Assembly (NCBI GenBank): GCA_009885955.1
Contig: VFJS01000002.1
Location: forward strand, 124,001 to 188,000
Length of the DNA stretch: 64,000 bases
Origin: Spirochaetia bacterium
Lineage (GTDB): Bacteria; Spirochaetota; UBA4802; UBA5550
Reading direction: 5' to 3'
Part shown: piece by piece, positions 52,678 to 61,132 of the stretch
How positions within the stretch are numbered: the first letter of the stretch is position 1
How the letters are laid out: the number at the start of each line of letters is the position of its first letter
The notes under the pieces: model-generated
What the model was told of the DNA's origin: nothing
Database searches by the model: none
The model's input: the letters and a program-made list of their open reading frames with translations, nothing else
Program-made: the position numbers and the translations under genes

Positions 52678-54588
52678 ATGGAAATATCAAAAGATTTAAC
52701 AATACCGAAACTGTTTCTGCAGAAGTCCAAGAGCTATGGCAAGGACAAGGTTGCCATGAGGGAAAAAGAGTATGGCATATGGTCTCCTATAACCTGGAGT
52801 GAATATTTTGATAATGTGAAATATATAGCCCTTGGTCTTATAAGCCTTGGATTGGAGCCCGGCGATAAGGTATCGATGATAGGTGAAAACCGTCCCGAGG
52901 GCCTTTGGGCCGAGATGGGGACGCTCTGTGCGGGCGGAGTCGGCGTATGGCTTTTCCAGGACTGCCTGAATGAAGAGGTCAAATATATCATTGACCATTC
53001 CGATACAAGGTTTATCTTCGGAGAAGGGCAGGAAGAGGTCGATAAAACGCTCGCCATTGCCGGCCAGTGCCCAAAATTGAAAAAAATAATCTGGGACGAC
53101 CCGAAAGGACTCCGTAACTATAAACAGGATATGCTGATAAGCCTCAAAGAGGTACAGAATCTTGGAAGGGAGCTTGAAAAAAAAGATCCCGGGCTTTTTG
53201 AAAAAAGGATAAATATGGGGAAAGGGGACGATGTCGTTCTTCTTTTTTATACCTCAGGGACAACTTCCCTTCCAAAAGGAGCCCTCCTTTCCCATCATAA
53301 TATGCTAACGATGGGGCAGCATCTGATGTCTGTTGATCCATGCACTGACAGGGATGACTATGTATCCTTTCTTCCATTTGCCTGGATCGGCGAGCAGATG
53401 ATGTCCATATCATGCGGCCTTCAGGTAGGTTTCACAATCAACTTTCCTGAAGATGCATCAACCACACAGGAAAACATCCGTGAAATAGGCCCTCATGTAA
53501 TGTTTGCGCCGCCAAGAATGTATGAGCAGATGACCCGCACAGTCCAGGTAAAATATCTTGATGCGGCCTGGATTAAAAGAAAGTTTTATGAATTTTCCCA
53601 TAAAGTCGGATACCATGTTGCCAATATTAAATTTGATAAAAAATCTGTCCCCTTCTACTGGGCTTTCCTCGGATGGTTTGCATATATTACCGTACAGAAA
53701 AAACTGAAGGATCATCTCGGCCTTTCCAATATCAGGAATGCCTATACCGGCGGGGCTGCAATGGGGCCCGACCATTTCCGTTTTTTCCATGCAATGGGCG
53801 TCAACCTCAAACAGATATACGGGCAGACTGAAGTTGCCGGGATATCGGTAGTTCACAGAAAAGGCGACATTAAATTTGATACTGTCGGAAGGCCAATCCC
53901 GGGGACGGAAATATCCATATCACCGGAGGGCGAGATCCTGACAAAGAGCCCTTCTGTTTTCCTCGGGTATCATAAAAATCCTGAAGCCACGGAACAGGCT
54001 TTGAAGGATGGATGGCTCCATTCAGGAGACAAGGGGTTCATTGATGATGACGGCCACCTGGTTGTATTTGACAGGACAAAGGATGTTTTTACCCTTAATG
54101 ACGGCAGGCCTTTCTCCCCGCAGTACCTTGAGACAAGGCTCAAGTTCAGCCCCTATATACAGGATTCATGGGTCATCGGGGATAAACGCCCCTGTGTAAC
54201 CTGTGTCATTTGCATTGATTATTCAGTTGTCGGCAAATGGGCAGACGAGAGGAAATTAAATTACACCGGCTACCAGGAACTGTCACAGAAGCCCGAGGTT
54301 TATGAACTTATAGAAAAACAGATCCGCACGGCCAATAAGGACCTTCCGGAACCTGCCAAGATTAGAAAATTCACGAATCTTTATAAAATATTCGAGGCAG
54401 ATGATGATGAACTTACAAGGACCAAAAAATTAAGGCGTTCATTTATTGAAGAGAGATATAAAGAAATTGTTGATACTCTCTACTCAGAGAGAAATGCCGT
54501 TCATATAGATACAATGATAAAATACGAAGACGGCAGGCAGTCACATATAAATACCGATCTATTGATCTTAACTGTCAAAGATAATTAA
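52678..54588 (+). CDS. Long-chain-type acyl-CoA synthetase (AMP-forming)
   Basis: Activates a carboxylic acid to its CoA ester via an acyl adenylate. The P-loop YTSGTTSLPKGA lies at about 191-202, YGQTEVAG is the A5 motif and WLHSGDKGFIDDDGHLVVFDRTKD the A7-A8 region. The ATG at 52678 (636 residues) is preceded by GGAAAG; a TTG 15 bp earlier is in frame. Length and the FPFAWIGEQ stretch match the fatty-acyl synthetase (FAA1/FadD-like) branch rather than acetate enzymes. It sits between livG and livH, so transport and CoA activation are encoded together. Which acid is used is not visible. Confidence 0.9.
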   Translation: MEISKDLTIPKLFLQKSKSYGKDKVAMREKEYGIWSPITWSEYFDNVKYIALGLISLGLEPGDKVSMIGENRPEGLWAEMGTLCAGGVGVWLFQDCLNEEVKYIIDHSDTRFIFGEGQEEVDKTLAIAGQCPKLKKIIWDDPKGLRNYKQDMLISLKEVQNLGRELEKKDPGLFEKRINMGKGDDVVLLFYTSGTTSLPKGALLSHHNMLTMGQHLMSVDPCTDRDDYVSFLPFAWIGEQMMSISCGLQVGFTINFPEDASTTQENIREIGPHVMFAPPRMYEQMTRTVQVKYLDAAWIKRKFYEFSHKVGYHVANIKFDKKSVPFYWAFLGWFAYITVQKKLKDHLGLSNIRNAYTGGAAMGPDHFRFFHAMGVNLKQIYGQTEVAGISVVHRKGDIKFDTVGRPIPGTEISISPEGEILTKSPSVFLGYHKNPEATEQALKDGWLHSGDKGFIDDDGHLVVFDRTKDVFTLNDGRPFSPQYLETRLKFSPYIQDSWVIGDKRPCVTCVICIDYSVVGKWADERKLNYTGYQELSQKPEVYELIEKQIRTANKDLPEPAKIRKFTNLYKIFEADDDELTRTKKLRRSFIEERYKEIVDTLYSERNAVHIDTMIKYEDGRQSHINTDLLILTVKDN

Positions 54589-54638
54589 CCATAATTGACA
54601 TAATAGTGGAATACTTTAAATGAAAGAGGAGAAATAGA

Positions 54639-55523
54639 ATGGAACTCTTTTTAATGACACTGGTTCAGGGAATAATGCTTGGCGGACTTTATGCCCTCGT
54701 ATCCCTGGGATGGGTTTTAATATACAAATGTTCCGGAGTACTGAACCTTGCCATGGGTGAAATGACACTGATCGGCGCGTATGTCAGCCTGACTTTTTAC
54801 AACATGGGGGTTCCGTTCATTCTTTCAATAGTTATTTCACTGGTCATAGGCCTGGTACTGGGCATATTAACTGAAAGAATTTTTCTCGACAAGCTTATTG
54901 GTGAGCCAGTGCTGACGGTCATCATGGTTACTGTGGGGCTGTCATATTTTTTCAGAGGAATAATTGAATTTGTTTTTACCACTGACACAAGGCTGTTCAC
55001 TCCACCTATATTTTCAATCGAACCCATAAGGATAGGCCCTGTAATTTTCAGCGAAGTCTTTCTCTGGACCTTCATTGCTGCGCTTATACTCCTTGTGATA
55101 TTTGTAGCATTTTTTAAATTCACCAAATGGGGCCTTGCAATGCAGGCAACTGCGGACGATGAGATGGCAGCGCTTTCAATCGGAATCAGCGCGCGGTTTG
55201 TCTATTCTGCAGCGTGGGCAATAGCCTTCATGGCTGCGGGAGTAGGCGGGACACTGCTCGGGAATATTAACGGGCTTAATATATCTGTCGGCTATCTGGG
55301 CCTCCTGGTGCTGCCGGCAGTAGTTCTTGGGGGTCTGAACTCCATACCGGGAGCCATAGTCGGGGGAATTGTCATAGGAATACTGCAGAATTTCTGCGGG
55401 ACATACCTGGACCAGTTTTTCAGGGGCTCGGTTAAAGAAATAGCCCCCTTTGTTTTCATGGCAATATTTCTTCTATTCAAGCCCTATGGATTATGGGGAT
55501 GGGAAAGAATTGAGCGCGTATAA
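54639..55523 (+). CDS. livH: Branched-chain-type ABC permease LivH
   Basis: First membrane subunit of the importer, 294 residues with about eight helices. LIYKCSGVLNLAMGEMTLIGAYVSL is the LivH hallmark near the N-terminus and GLLVLPAVVLGGLNSIPGAIVGGIVIG the ATPase-docking loop region in the last third. GAGGAG lies 7 nt before the ATG. It pairs with LivM, 44 bp downstream. Homologues carry branched-chain amino acids, but also amides, urea or aromatic acids, so the substrate is set by context. Confidence 0.93.
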   Translation: MELFLMTLVQGIMLGGLYALVSLGWVLIYKCSGVLNLAMGEMTLIGAYVSLTFYNMGVPFILSIVISLVIGLVLGILTERIFLDKLIGEPVLTVIMVTVGLSYFFRGIIEFVFTTDTRLFTPPIFSIEPIRIGPVIFSEVFLWTFIAALILLVIFVAFFKFTKWGLAMQATADDEMAALSIGISARFVYSAAWAIAFMAAGVGGTLLGNINGLNISVGYLGLLVLPAVVLGGLNSIPGAIVGGIVIGILQNFCGTYLDQFFRGSVKEIAPFVFMAIFLLFKPYGLWGWERIERV

Positions 55524-55567
55524 TTATTTACTGATATTATCCTAAAAGACAATTTTGGAGCGACCTG

Positions 55568-56668
55568 ATGGAAAATACATATCTCCCGTGCGGTAAATAT
55601 CACCAGACATATAAAGATGAACATAGCTGGTGGAAGACTAAATTCATTAAGAGCAAAATGATACTTCTGCTCATCGTCCTGTTTTTTGTTATCCCCAATG
55701 TGGCCCAGGGATACTGGATGAGTATTTTCAACCATGTTGGATACACAATACTCGGCGCGCTCGGGGTTCAGCTGCTTATCGGGTATTGCGGGCAGCTCAC
55801 TCTCGGGCATGGCGCTTTCATTGCGATAGGCTCTTATACAACAACCATGCTTTTACTTGAATTTCCCTGGCCGCAGATTATTGTCGATCTCGGGTTATCC
55901 TATCCATTGAGCACAATAATTGCAGGTATCGTTGCAGGTTTATGGAGTGTTCTTTTCGGCCTCCCTTCAGCAAGGATTAAGGGATTTTATCTGATACTTA
56001 CAACAATGGCAGCTCAGTTTATCACTGTTGATTTTCTGATCACTCAATATATAAGCCAGATTGGAGGCAGGGGGCAGGCCTTCTCTATACCAGGTGAATC
56101 AATAAAAATCGGGCCATGGGTCATAGACAGTAATACAAAGGTTTATTACCTCATGCTGGTTCTTGTGATATTAATCATTATCATGTTATCCAATCTTCTC
56201 AGATCAAGGGTGGGTAGGGCTTGGATTGCCATCAGGGATAATGACATTTCTGCCGAGGTCATGGGCATTAATGTATTAAAATATAAACTGCTTGCATTTT
56301 TTGTCGCAGGATTTATTGCTGGGATCACAGGTTCTTTCTGGATCAGCAATCTGTCGGCTGTGAGCCCGGAACATTTTGAATGGTTTTTATCTCTGTGGCT
56401 TGTCGGTGTCATACTTATTGGAGGCACCGGTTCAATACATGGTGTTATTTTCGGCTCTATTTTCATGGTAGTGACAATGGAATTGCTCAGGATGGGGATA
56501 CAGCCTTTAGGAGAAACATTTCCAAAACTGGCAAGTGATTTCTTATATATTAGAGATTCTTTTTTCGGACTGCTCATATGCGTATTTCTATTATATGAGC
56601 CCAACGGGATGGCGTATAGGTGGTGGCAGATTAAAAGTTACTTTAACCTATGGCCATTTTCGTATTAA
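55568..56668 (+). CDS. livM: Branched-chain-type ABC permease LivM
   Basis: Second membrane subunit, 366 residues with about ten helices. GYCGQLTLGHGAFIAIGSYT is the family signature, and VGRAWIAIRDNDISAEVMGINVLKYKLLAFFVAGFIAGITG the ATPase-contacting segment. A hydrophilic N-terminal extension of about 35 residues comes before the first helix. GGAG lies 7 nt before the ATG. Its order after livH is the usual one. The binding-protein gene follows after 62 bp. Confidence 0.93.
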   Translation: MENTYLPCGKYHQTYKDEHSWWKTKFIKSKMILLLIVLFFVIPNVAQGYWMSIFNHVGYTILGALGVQLLIGYCGQLTLGHGAFIAIGSYTTTMLLLEFPWPQIIVDLGLSYPLSTIIAGIVAGLWSVLFGLPSARIKGFYLILTTMAAQFITVDFLITQYISQIGGRGQAFSIPGESIKIGPWVIDSNTKVYYLMLVLVILIIIMLSNLLRSRVGRAWIAIRDNDISAEVMGINVLKYKLLAFFVAGFIAGITGSFWISNLSAVSPEHFEWFLSLWLVGVILIGGTGSIHGVIFGSIFMVVTMELLRMGIQPLGETFPKLASDFLYIRDSFFGLLICVFLLYEPNGMAYRWWQIKSYFNLWPFSY

Positions 56669-56730
56669 CACTTTTTCTGCAAGTTATTTGTAACTGAATA
56701 AATTTGAATAAAAATTTTTTGGAGGGAAGA

Positions 56731-57978
56731 ATGAAGTCAAAAATTTTAGTATTTCTTTTTTCAGTACTCATTATTCCAATGCTGATTTCCGTTACATCAT
56801 GCGGAAAATCGGGTGTTGATGCTAATATCATCAATATTGGAGCTTTGAGTGATGAAACAGGTGGAACAGCTGATGTTGGCAAAGATTATGCAAGGGGTAT
56901 AAAGGAAGCCATCAGATACGTCAATGAAAACGGTGGTATTAATGGCAAGCAGATAAAGCTTTGGCAGGATGATTACGGCTACAAGGTACCGGAAGCTCTT
57001 ATTCTCTATAATAAATATAAAGAAAAGAAGTGTATAGCTATCCTGGGATGGGGAACAGCCGATACTGAGGCCCTTTCTTCACATGTAGCAAAGGATAAAA
57101 TTCCTTACGTGTCAGCTTCCTATTCAGCACATCTTACTGACCCGAAAAAAACTCCTTTTAACTTTTTTATCGCTCCTGATTACTCAACACAGGTTAGAGG
57201 TCTTTTAACTGCATGGTTTGATAAGGTATGGACAGCTAAAAAACTTGCAAGAAAACCCAAGGTTATATTCTCATTTTTCAGCAAGAGCCCTTTCAGTACA
57301 GCCGCGATAAAAGCCGGGAAAGAGCATGCTAACATGCTTGGATTTGAAGTTGGTGATGACGCAGACATATCGCTGAAAGAAGTTAATGCAAGTGATAAAA
57401 TCAACCAGATGAAAAAATTCAAACCTGATGTTGTTGTTCATACCAATACGGTAGCATCTGTTGCAGTTACAATCAGGGATGCCTTTGCCGGCGGACTTGG
57501 CGCAGATCACCTTATTAAAAACTGGGGATTTGATGAAAGTCTTCCAAAAAGAGCAGATAAAGCAGCAGAAGGCGTATATGGCTGCGCACCATGGGCATTC
57601 TACGGCCAGGATGTTCCAAAGATGGATAAAGTCAAAGAATACGCAAAAAAAGTACACCCCGATGTGAAAGAATCTGACAGGACAATTCACACAGTTCAGG
57701 CATGGGCCAACGTTCTTGCACTGGCAGAAGCTTTAAAGCGTGCCGATACTGCAAAGGATCTTTCCGGAGACGGAATTGTAAAGAAAGGATTTGAGACTTT
57801 TAAAAACCTTGATCTTGGTCTGGGAATTTCTCTGATCAATTATACAGCAACTGATCACCGCCCGCAGAGTGAAGCTAAAATTTACCAGTACAAAGGCGGA
57901 AAATTTAATCTTTTCGATTCAGTTGATCTTCAGAAAAAATGGCCCACAGAATGGGCAACTAAATGGTTAGGCTACTAA
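56731..57978 (+). CDS. livK: ABC transporter periplasmic binding lipoprotein (LivK-like)
   Basis: Substrate-binding subunit of the importer. The ATG at 56731 gives a type II signal peptide with lipobox SVTSC (C24), and GGAGG lies 5 nt upstream; the frame opens 27 bp earlier without benefit. The 415-residue protein has the Peripla_BP_6 type I fold (NIGALSDETGG, YARGIKEAIRYVNENGGINGKQIKLWQDDYGY). It lacks the usual very close similarity to amino-acid binders and is larger, in keeping with the group linked to acyl-CoA ligases. A hairpin follows its stop. Confidence 0.9.
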   Translation: MKSKILVFLFSVLIIPMLISVTSCGKSGVDANIINIGALSDETGGTADVGKDYARGIKEAIRYVNENGGINGKQIKLWQDDYGYKVPEALILYNKYKEKKCIAILGWGTADTEALSSHVAKDKIPYVSASYSAHLTDPKKTPFNFFIAPDYSTQVRGLLTAWFDKVWTAKKLARKPKVIFSFFSKSPFSTAAIKAGKEHANMLGFEVGDDADISLKEVNASDKINQMKKFKPDVVVHTNTVASVAVTIRDAFAGGLGADHLIKNWGFDESLPKRADKAAEGVYGCAPWAFYGQDVPKMDKVKEYAKKVHPDVKESDRTIHTVQAWANVLALAEALKRADTAKDLSGDGIVKKGFETFKNLDLGLGISLINYTATDHRPQSEAKIYQYKGGKFNLFDSVDLQKKWPTEWATKWLGY

Positions 57979-57987
57979 AATAATCAT

Positions 57988-58022
57988 TTCCGGGGTTCTC
58001 TATAATCTGGAGAATCCCGGAA
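57988..58022 (+). terminator. Hairpin after the binding-protein gene
   Basis: Arms TTCCGGGGTTCTC and GAGAATCCCGGAA pair over 13 positions with one G-U, loop 9 nt. It lies 9 bp after the livK stop and 60 bp before livF. A weak T/A stretch follows, not a U tract. Such hairpins often stabilise the upstream mRNA or partially stop transcription, which would keep the binding protein in excess over the ATPase. Confidence 0.6.
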
Positions 58023-58082
58023 TTATTTATAATCAATGAACAGGTACGTCTTCATATTTAGTAAATGAAGAGGAGGTAAGTT

Positions 58083-58937
58083 TTGTCGAATTCAAATGAA
58101 GTTCCAAAGGCAGCTGATACTGGACATGCCGGACAGGAAATGATATTAAAAATCAATAATATCGAGGTTAAGTATCACAAGGTAATACTGGTTTTAAAAG
58201 GGGTTTCGATCCAGGTGCCCAAGGGAGGAATTGTTGCCTTACTTGGAGCCAACGGGGCGGGCAAAAGCACAACCCTGAAGGCCATTTCGGGCCTTTTAAA
58301 CCACGAAGACGGCGAAGTTACAGACGGTTCCATAGAGTATAATGGTGAGAAGATTCATAAAACCCGTGCGGAAATTATCTCAAAAATCGGTATTGTCCAG
58401 GTAATTGAAGGGAGAAGGGTATTTGAACATCTTACCGTAGAAGAGAACCTGAAAGTGAGCGCCCATATTAAAAGAAAGGGACGCTCCGTGAAGGACGGCC
58501 TTGAAATGGTGTACCACTATTTCCCCAGATTGCGGGAAAAGAGGAACATTGTAGCCGGATTTATAAGCGGCGGAGAACAGCAGATGACTGTTGTGGGACG
58601 CGCTCTTATGACCAATCCCAAATTGATACTTCTTGATGAACCATCAATGGGTCTGGCACCCATGCTTATTCATGAAATATTTAATATTATTACAAAGCTG
58701 AACAAGGAAGAGAATATATCTATGCTCCTTGTTGAACAGAATGCAAAACTCGCCCTCAGCGTTGCACCCTATGCCTATGTCATGGAAAACGGCAGGATAG
58801 TAATGGATGACACATCGGAAAAACTCCAGAATAATGAAGATATTAAAGATTTTTACCTGGGCCTGACCGATCATGGCGGAAGAAAAAATTTCCGCGATGT
58901 GAAGCATTATAAACGCAAAAAGCGGTGGCTATCATAA
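58083..58937 (+). CDS. livF: Branched-chain-type ABC transporter ATPase LivF
   Basis: Second ATPase of the importer, 284 residues. Walker A GANGAGKST, signature ISGGEQQM and Walker B LILLDEPSMGLAP are intact. IVQVIEGRRVFEHLTVEENL is the LivF-specific Q-loop region. It starts with TTG, behind GAGGAGGT at a 6-nt spacing, an unusually strong SD. A basic tail (HYKRKKRWLS) extends beyond the usual 235 residues. The ligase gene at 59013 follows after 75 bp and ends the operon. Confidence 0.93.
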   Translation: MSNSNEVPKAADTGHAGQEMILKINNIEVKYHKVILVLKGVSIQVPKGGIVALLGANGAGKSTTLKAISGLLNHEDGEVTDGSIEYNGEKIHKTRAEIISKIGIVQVIEGRRVFEHLTVEENLKVSAHIKRKGRSVKDGLEMVYHYFPRLREKRNIVAGFISGGEQQMTVVGRALMTNPKLILLDEPSMGLAPMLIHEIFNIITKLNKEENISMLLVEQNAKLALSVAPYAYVMENGRIVMDDTSEKLQNNEDIKDFYLGLTDHGGRKNFRDVKHYKRKKRWLS

Positions 58938-59012
58938 ACCTTTTATAATTTTTAGCATGTTTTAAAGGCACTATTTCCAGTAAATAACTTCACACAACCA
59001 GGGGAGATCTTT

Positions 59013-60539
59013 ATGGGTTTGTACGATTTTACATTTTATGATCTTATAAATCGCAATGCTGTATCCTTCCCAGGAAATACCGCATGGATTGATGCCGATG
59101 ATGGAAGACATTTTAATTACAAGGAATATAAACAGACCGTAGATAAAATAGGCGCCGGCCTGCAGTCTATTGGAATTGGGAAGGGTGATCGTATTGCCGT
59201 TCTGGGAAAAAATTCTGTTGAATTTTTCCTATTATATGGAACAGCGGCAGCCATTGGCGCCATTGTCCTGCCGATAAACTGGAGACTCTCCCCTGATGAA
59301 GTAGCATATAACTTCAATGACTGCACTCCTGTAATTGTCTTTGCCGACAATGAATTTCAGAAAACTATTGATGACATAAAATCTAAAACCGGTTCAATCA
59401 AACATTTTTATAATTTAAAAAACGATGAAGGCGGATTTACATCATTCAACCTCCTTAAAAATGAAGCAAAGATTGAAATGGCTGATGTTTCGTCCGATGA
59501 TGATTTTGTCATTATTCATACTGCAGCAGTTTCCGGCAGTCCGAGGGGCGCGGTTTTAAGCCACAGGAATGTACTGACTGCAAATATACATTTCAATTAT
59601 TATTTGAATATTTCTTCGGCTGATGTTCATCTGAATATTCTCCCTTTATTTCATGTGGGAGGGCTATTCATGGCAACGAACACTTTCCATGCAGGCGGCC
59701 TGAACATAAATATGAGCAAATTTGACGCGCCTGCCGCAGTACAGATTATTGATGAAAAAAAAGTAACCGTGATGTTCGATTTTTCTCCCATACTGTCGCA
59801 GGTTGTCGAGGAGCACAAGAAATCGGGGAGATCAATTGATTCTTTGAAGTCAGTCATAGGACTTGATACTCCCGTTAATATTGAAGAATACCAGAAGGTC
59901 ACAGGGGGTACATTTTACTGCATGTACGGTCAGACAGAAACCTCATGCCTCGCCACCCTCGGGAAATATAATGACAGGCCCGGTTCTGCCGGGAAAATGA
60001 TACAGCTGGCAAAGGTAAGACTTGTGGATGACAATGACGGGGAGGTATCCGCTGGAAATACCGGTGAAATAACAATGAAAGGCCCCATGATTTTCAAGGG
60101 CTACTGGAACCTTCCCGGAGATAACGCATATTCCTTCAGGAATGGATGGCATCATACAGGCGATCTTGGTAAGTTTGATAATGATGGATTTTTATGGTAT
60201 GCAGGCAGGAAGGCTGACAAGGAGCTGATAAAACCGGGTGGAGAAAATGTCTATCCCGCTGAAGTTGAAAAGGCGATCATGGAACACCCATCAGTTCAGA
60301 ATACCGTGGTTTTCGGAGTCCCCGATCCGAAATGGAAAGAGGGCATCAAAGCTGTGTGCATCTTAAAAGACGGGGCCAAACTCGATGCCGCTGAATTGAT
60401 AAAATTCGTGGGCCAGAAAATTGCAAGCTTCAAAAAGCCGCAGTATGTTCAATTTGTCAGGGACTTCCCCCTTCTTGATAACAAGACACCGGACAGGATG
60501 AAGATTAAAGAAATGTACGGGGGACCCCAGGATAAGTAA
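59013..60539 (+). CDS. AMP-dependent acyl-CoA ligase with variant P-loop
   Basis: Second adenylate-forming enzyme of the operon, 508 residues. The A3 P-loop, normally YTSGTTGxPKG, reads HTAAVSGSPRGA (169-180), so both the Thr-Ser-Gly core and the Lys are changed. Downstream motifs are intact: MYGQTETSCL, HHTGDLGKFDNDGFLWYAGR and KPGGENVYPAEVEKAI, with TPDRMKIKE at the end supplying the A10 lysine. GGGGAG lies upstream of the ATG. Such variant ligases occur for aromatic or branched acids. It differs from the first ligase in length and branch, so the two probably act on different substrates or chain lengths. Confidence 0.88.
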   Translation: MGLYDFTFYDLINRNAVSFPGNTAWIDADDGRHFNYKEYKQTVDKIGAGLQSIGIGKGDRIAVLGKNSVEFFLLYGTAAAIGAIVLPINWRLSPDEVAYNFNDCTPVIVFADNEFQKTIDDIKSKTGSIKHFYNLKNDEGGFTSFNLLKNEAKIEMADVSSDDDFVIIHTAAVSGSPRGAVLSHRNVLTANIHFNYYLNISSADVHLNILPLFHVGGLFMATNTFHAGGLNINMSKFDAPAAVQIIDEKKVTVMFDFSPILSQVVEEHKKSGRSIDSLKSVIGLDTPVNIEEYQKVTGGTFYCMYGQTETSCLATLGKYNDRPGSAGKMIQLAKVRLVDDNDGEVSAGNTGEITMKGPMIFKGYWNLPGDNAYSFRNGWHHTGDLGKFDNDGFLWYAGRKADKELIKPGGENVYPAEVEKAIMEHPSVQNTVVFGVPDPKWKEGIKAVCILKDGAKLDAAELIKFVGQKIASFKKPQYVQFVRDFPLLDNKTPDRMKIKEMYGGPQDK

Positions 60540-60565
60540 CTTTCTGAGATCCCCTGTTCAGCCTG

Positions 60566-61114
60566 CTACCATGCCGCAATTGATGTAAATGTAAACACAT
60601 CACTGGCACCTATCATCAGTCCGCCGGAATCATATCCTACGATGAACCATGAGTAAAATCCAATTGTACTCGTTGTAAATGGGGCAGTTGAAAATGATGT
60701 TCCATTTATTGTATAAACATTTTTCATTGCGGTAGCTGATGCTCCCATGGATTTCGATGTTGAATTGCCTGCGACAAGGGGACTTTTCAAATTAATTGTA
60801 GCTCCGGATATGATACCTGCGCATGAATCAGCTGATATAGCAACAGATGAAGCACCTGAACCACTGCAGAGGAAAAGTATCATATGTTTAATATCACTTC
60901 CGGCAGAATATCCAAAAGCGGCAATCGTTGGATCGACATTTGTACCGCCGTCAATAGGTTGTGTCAAAGTAATTAGATCAAGGCCTGAAATTACTGCTAC
61001 CTGGGATGGAACTTTCTCTCCACTCGAGGTGCTGCAGCCCTGGGCTGCTATCATTATCATCCCTGAAATTAATGCTGAAAAAATATATCTAAAATAAAAT
61101 TTTTTGGTTTTCAT
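60566..61114 (-). CDS. Lipoprotein, beta-rich, unknown
   Basis: A 182-residue lipoprotein with signal peptide and lipobox AAQGC (C27). The mature part is Ser/Thr/Gly/Ala-rich and apparently beta-stranded (LITLTQPIDGGTNVDPTIAAFGY, FYSWFIVGYDSGGLMIGASDVFTFTS), typical of exposed or surface domains, with two Cys that could pair. AGGGA lies upstream of the ATG. It follows the CsgG/PEGA protein by 18 bp, so the two are one operon and may form one outer-membrane complex. No family recognised. Confidence 0.7.
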   Translation of the reverse strand: MKTKKFYFRYIFSALISGMIMIAAQGCSTSSGEKVPSQVAVISGLDLITLTQPIDGGTNVDPTIAAFGYSAGSDIKHMILFLCSGSGASSVAISADSCAGIISGATINLKSPLVAGNSTSKSMGASATAMKNVYTINGTSFSTAPFTTSTIGFYSWFIVGYDSGGLMIGASDVFTFTSIAAW

Positions 61115-61132
61115 CTTGTATCCCTCTTATAT

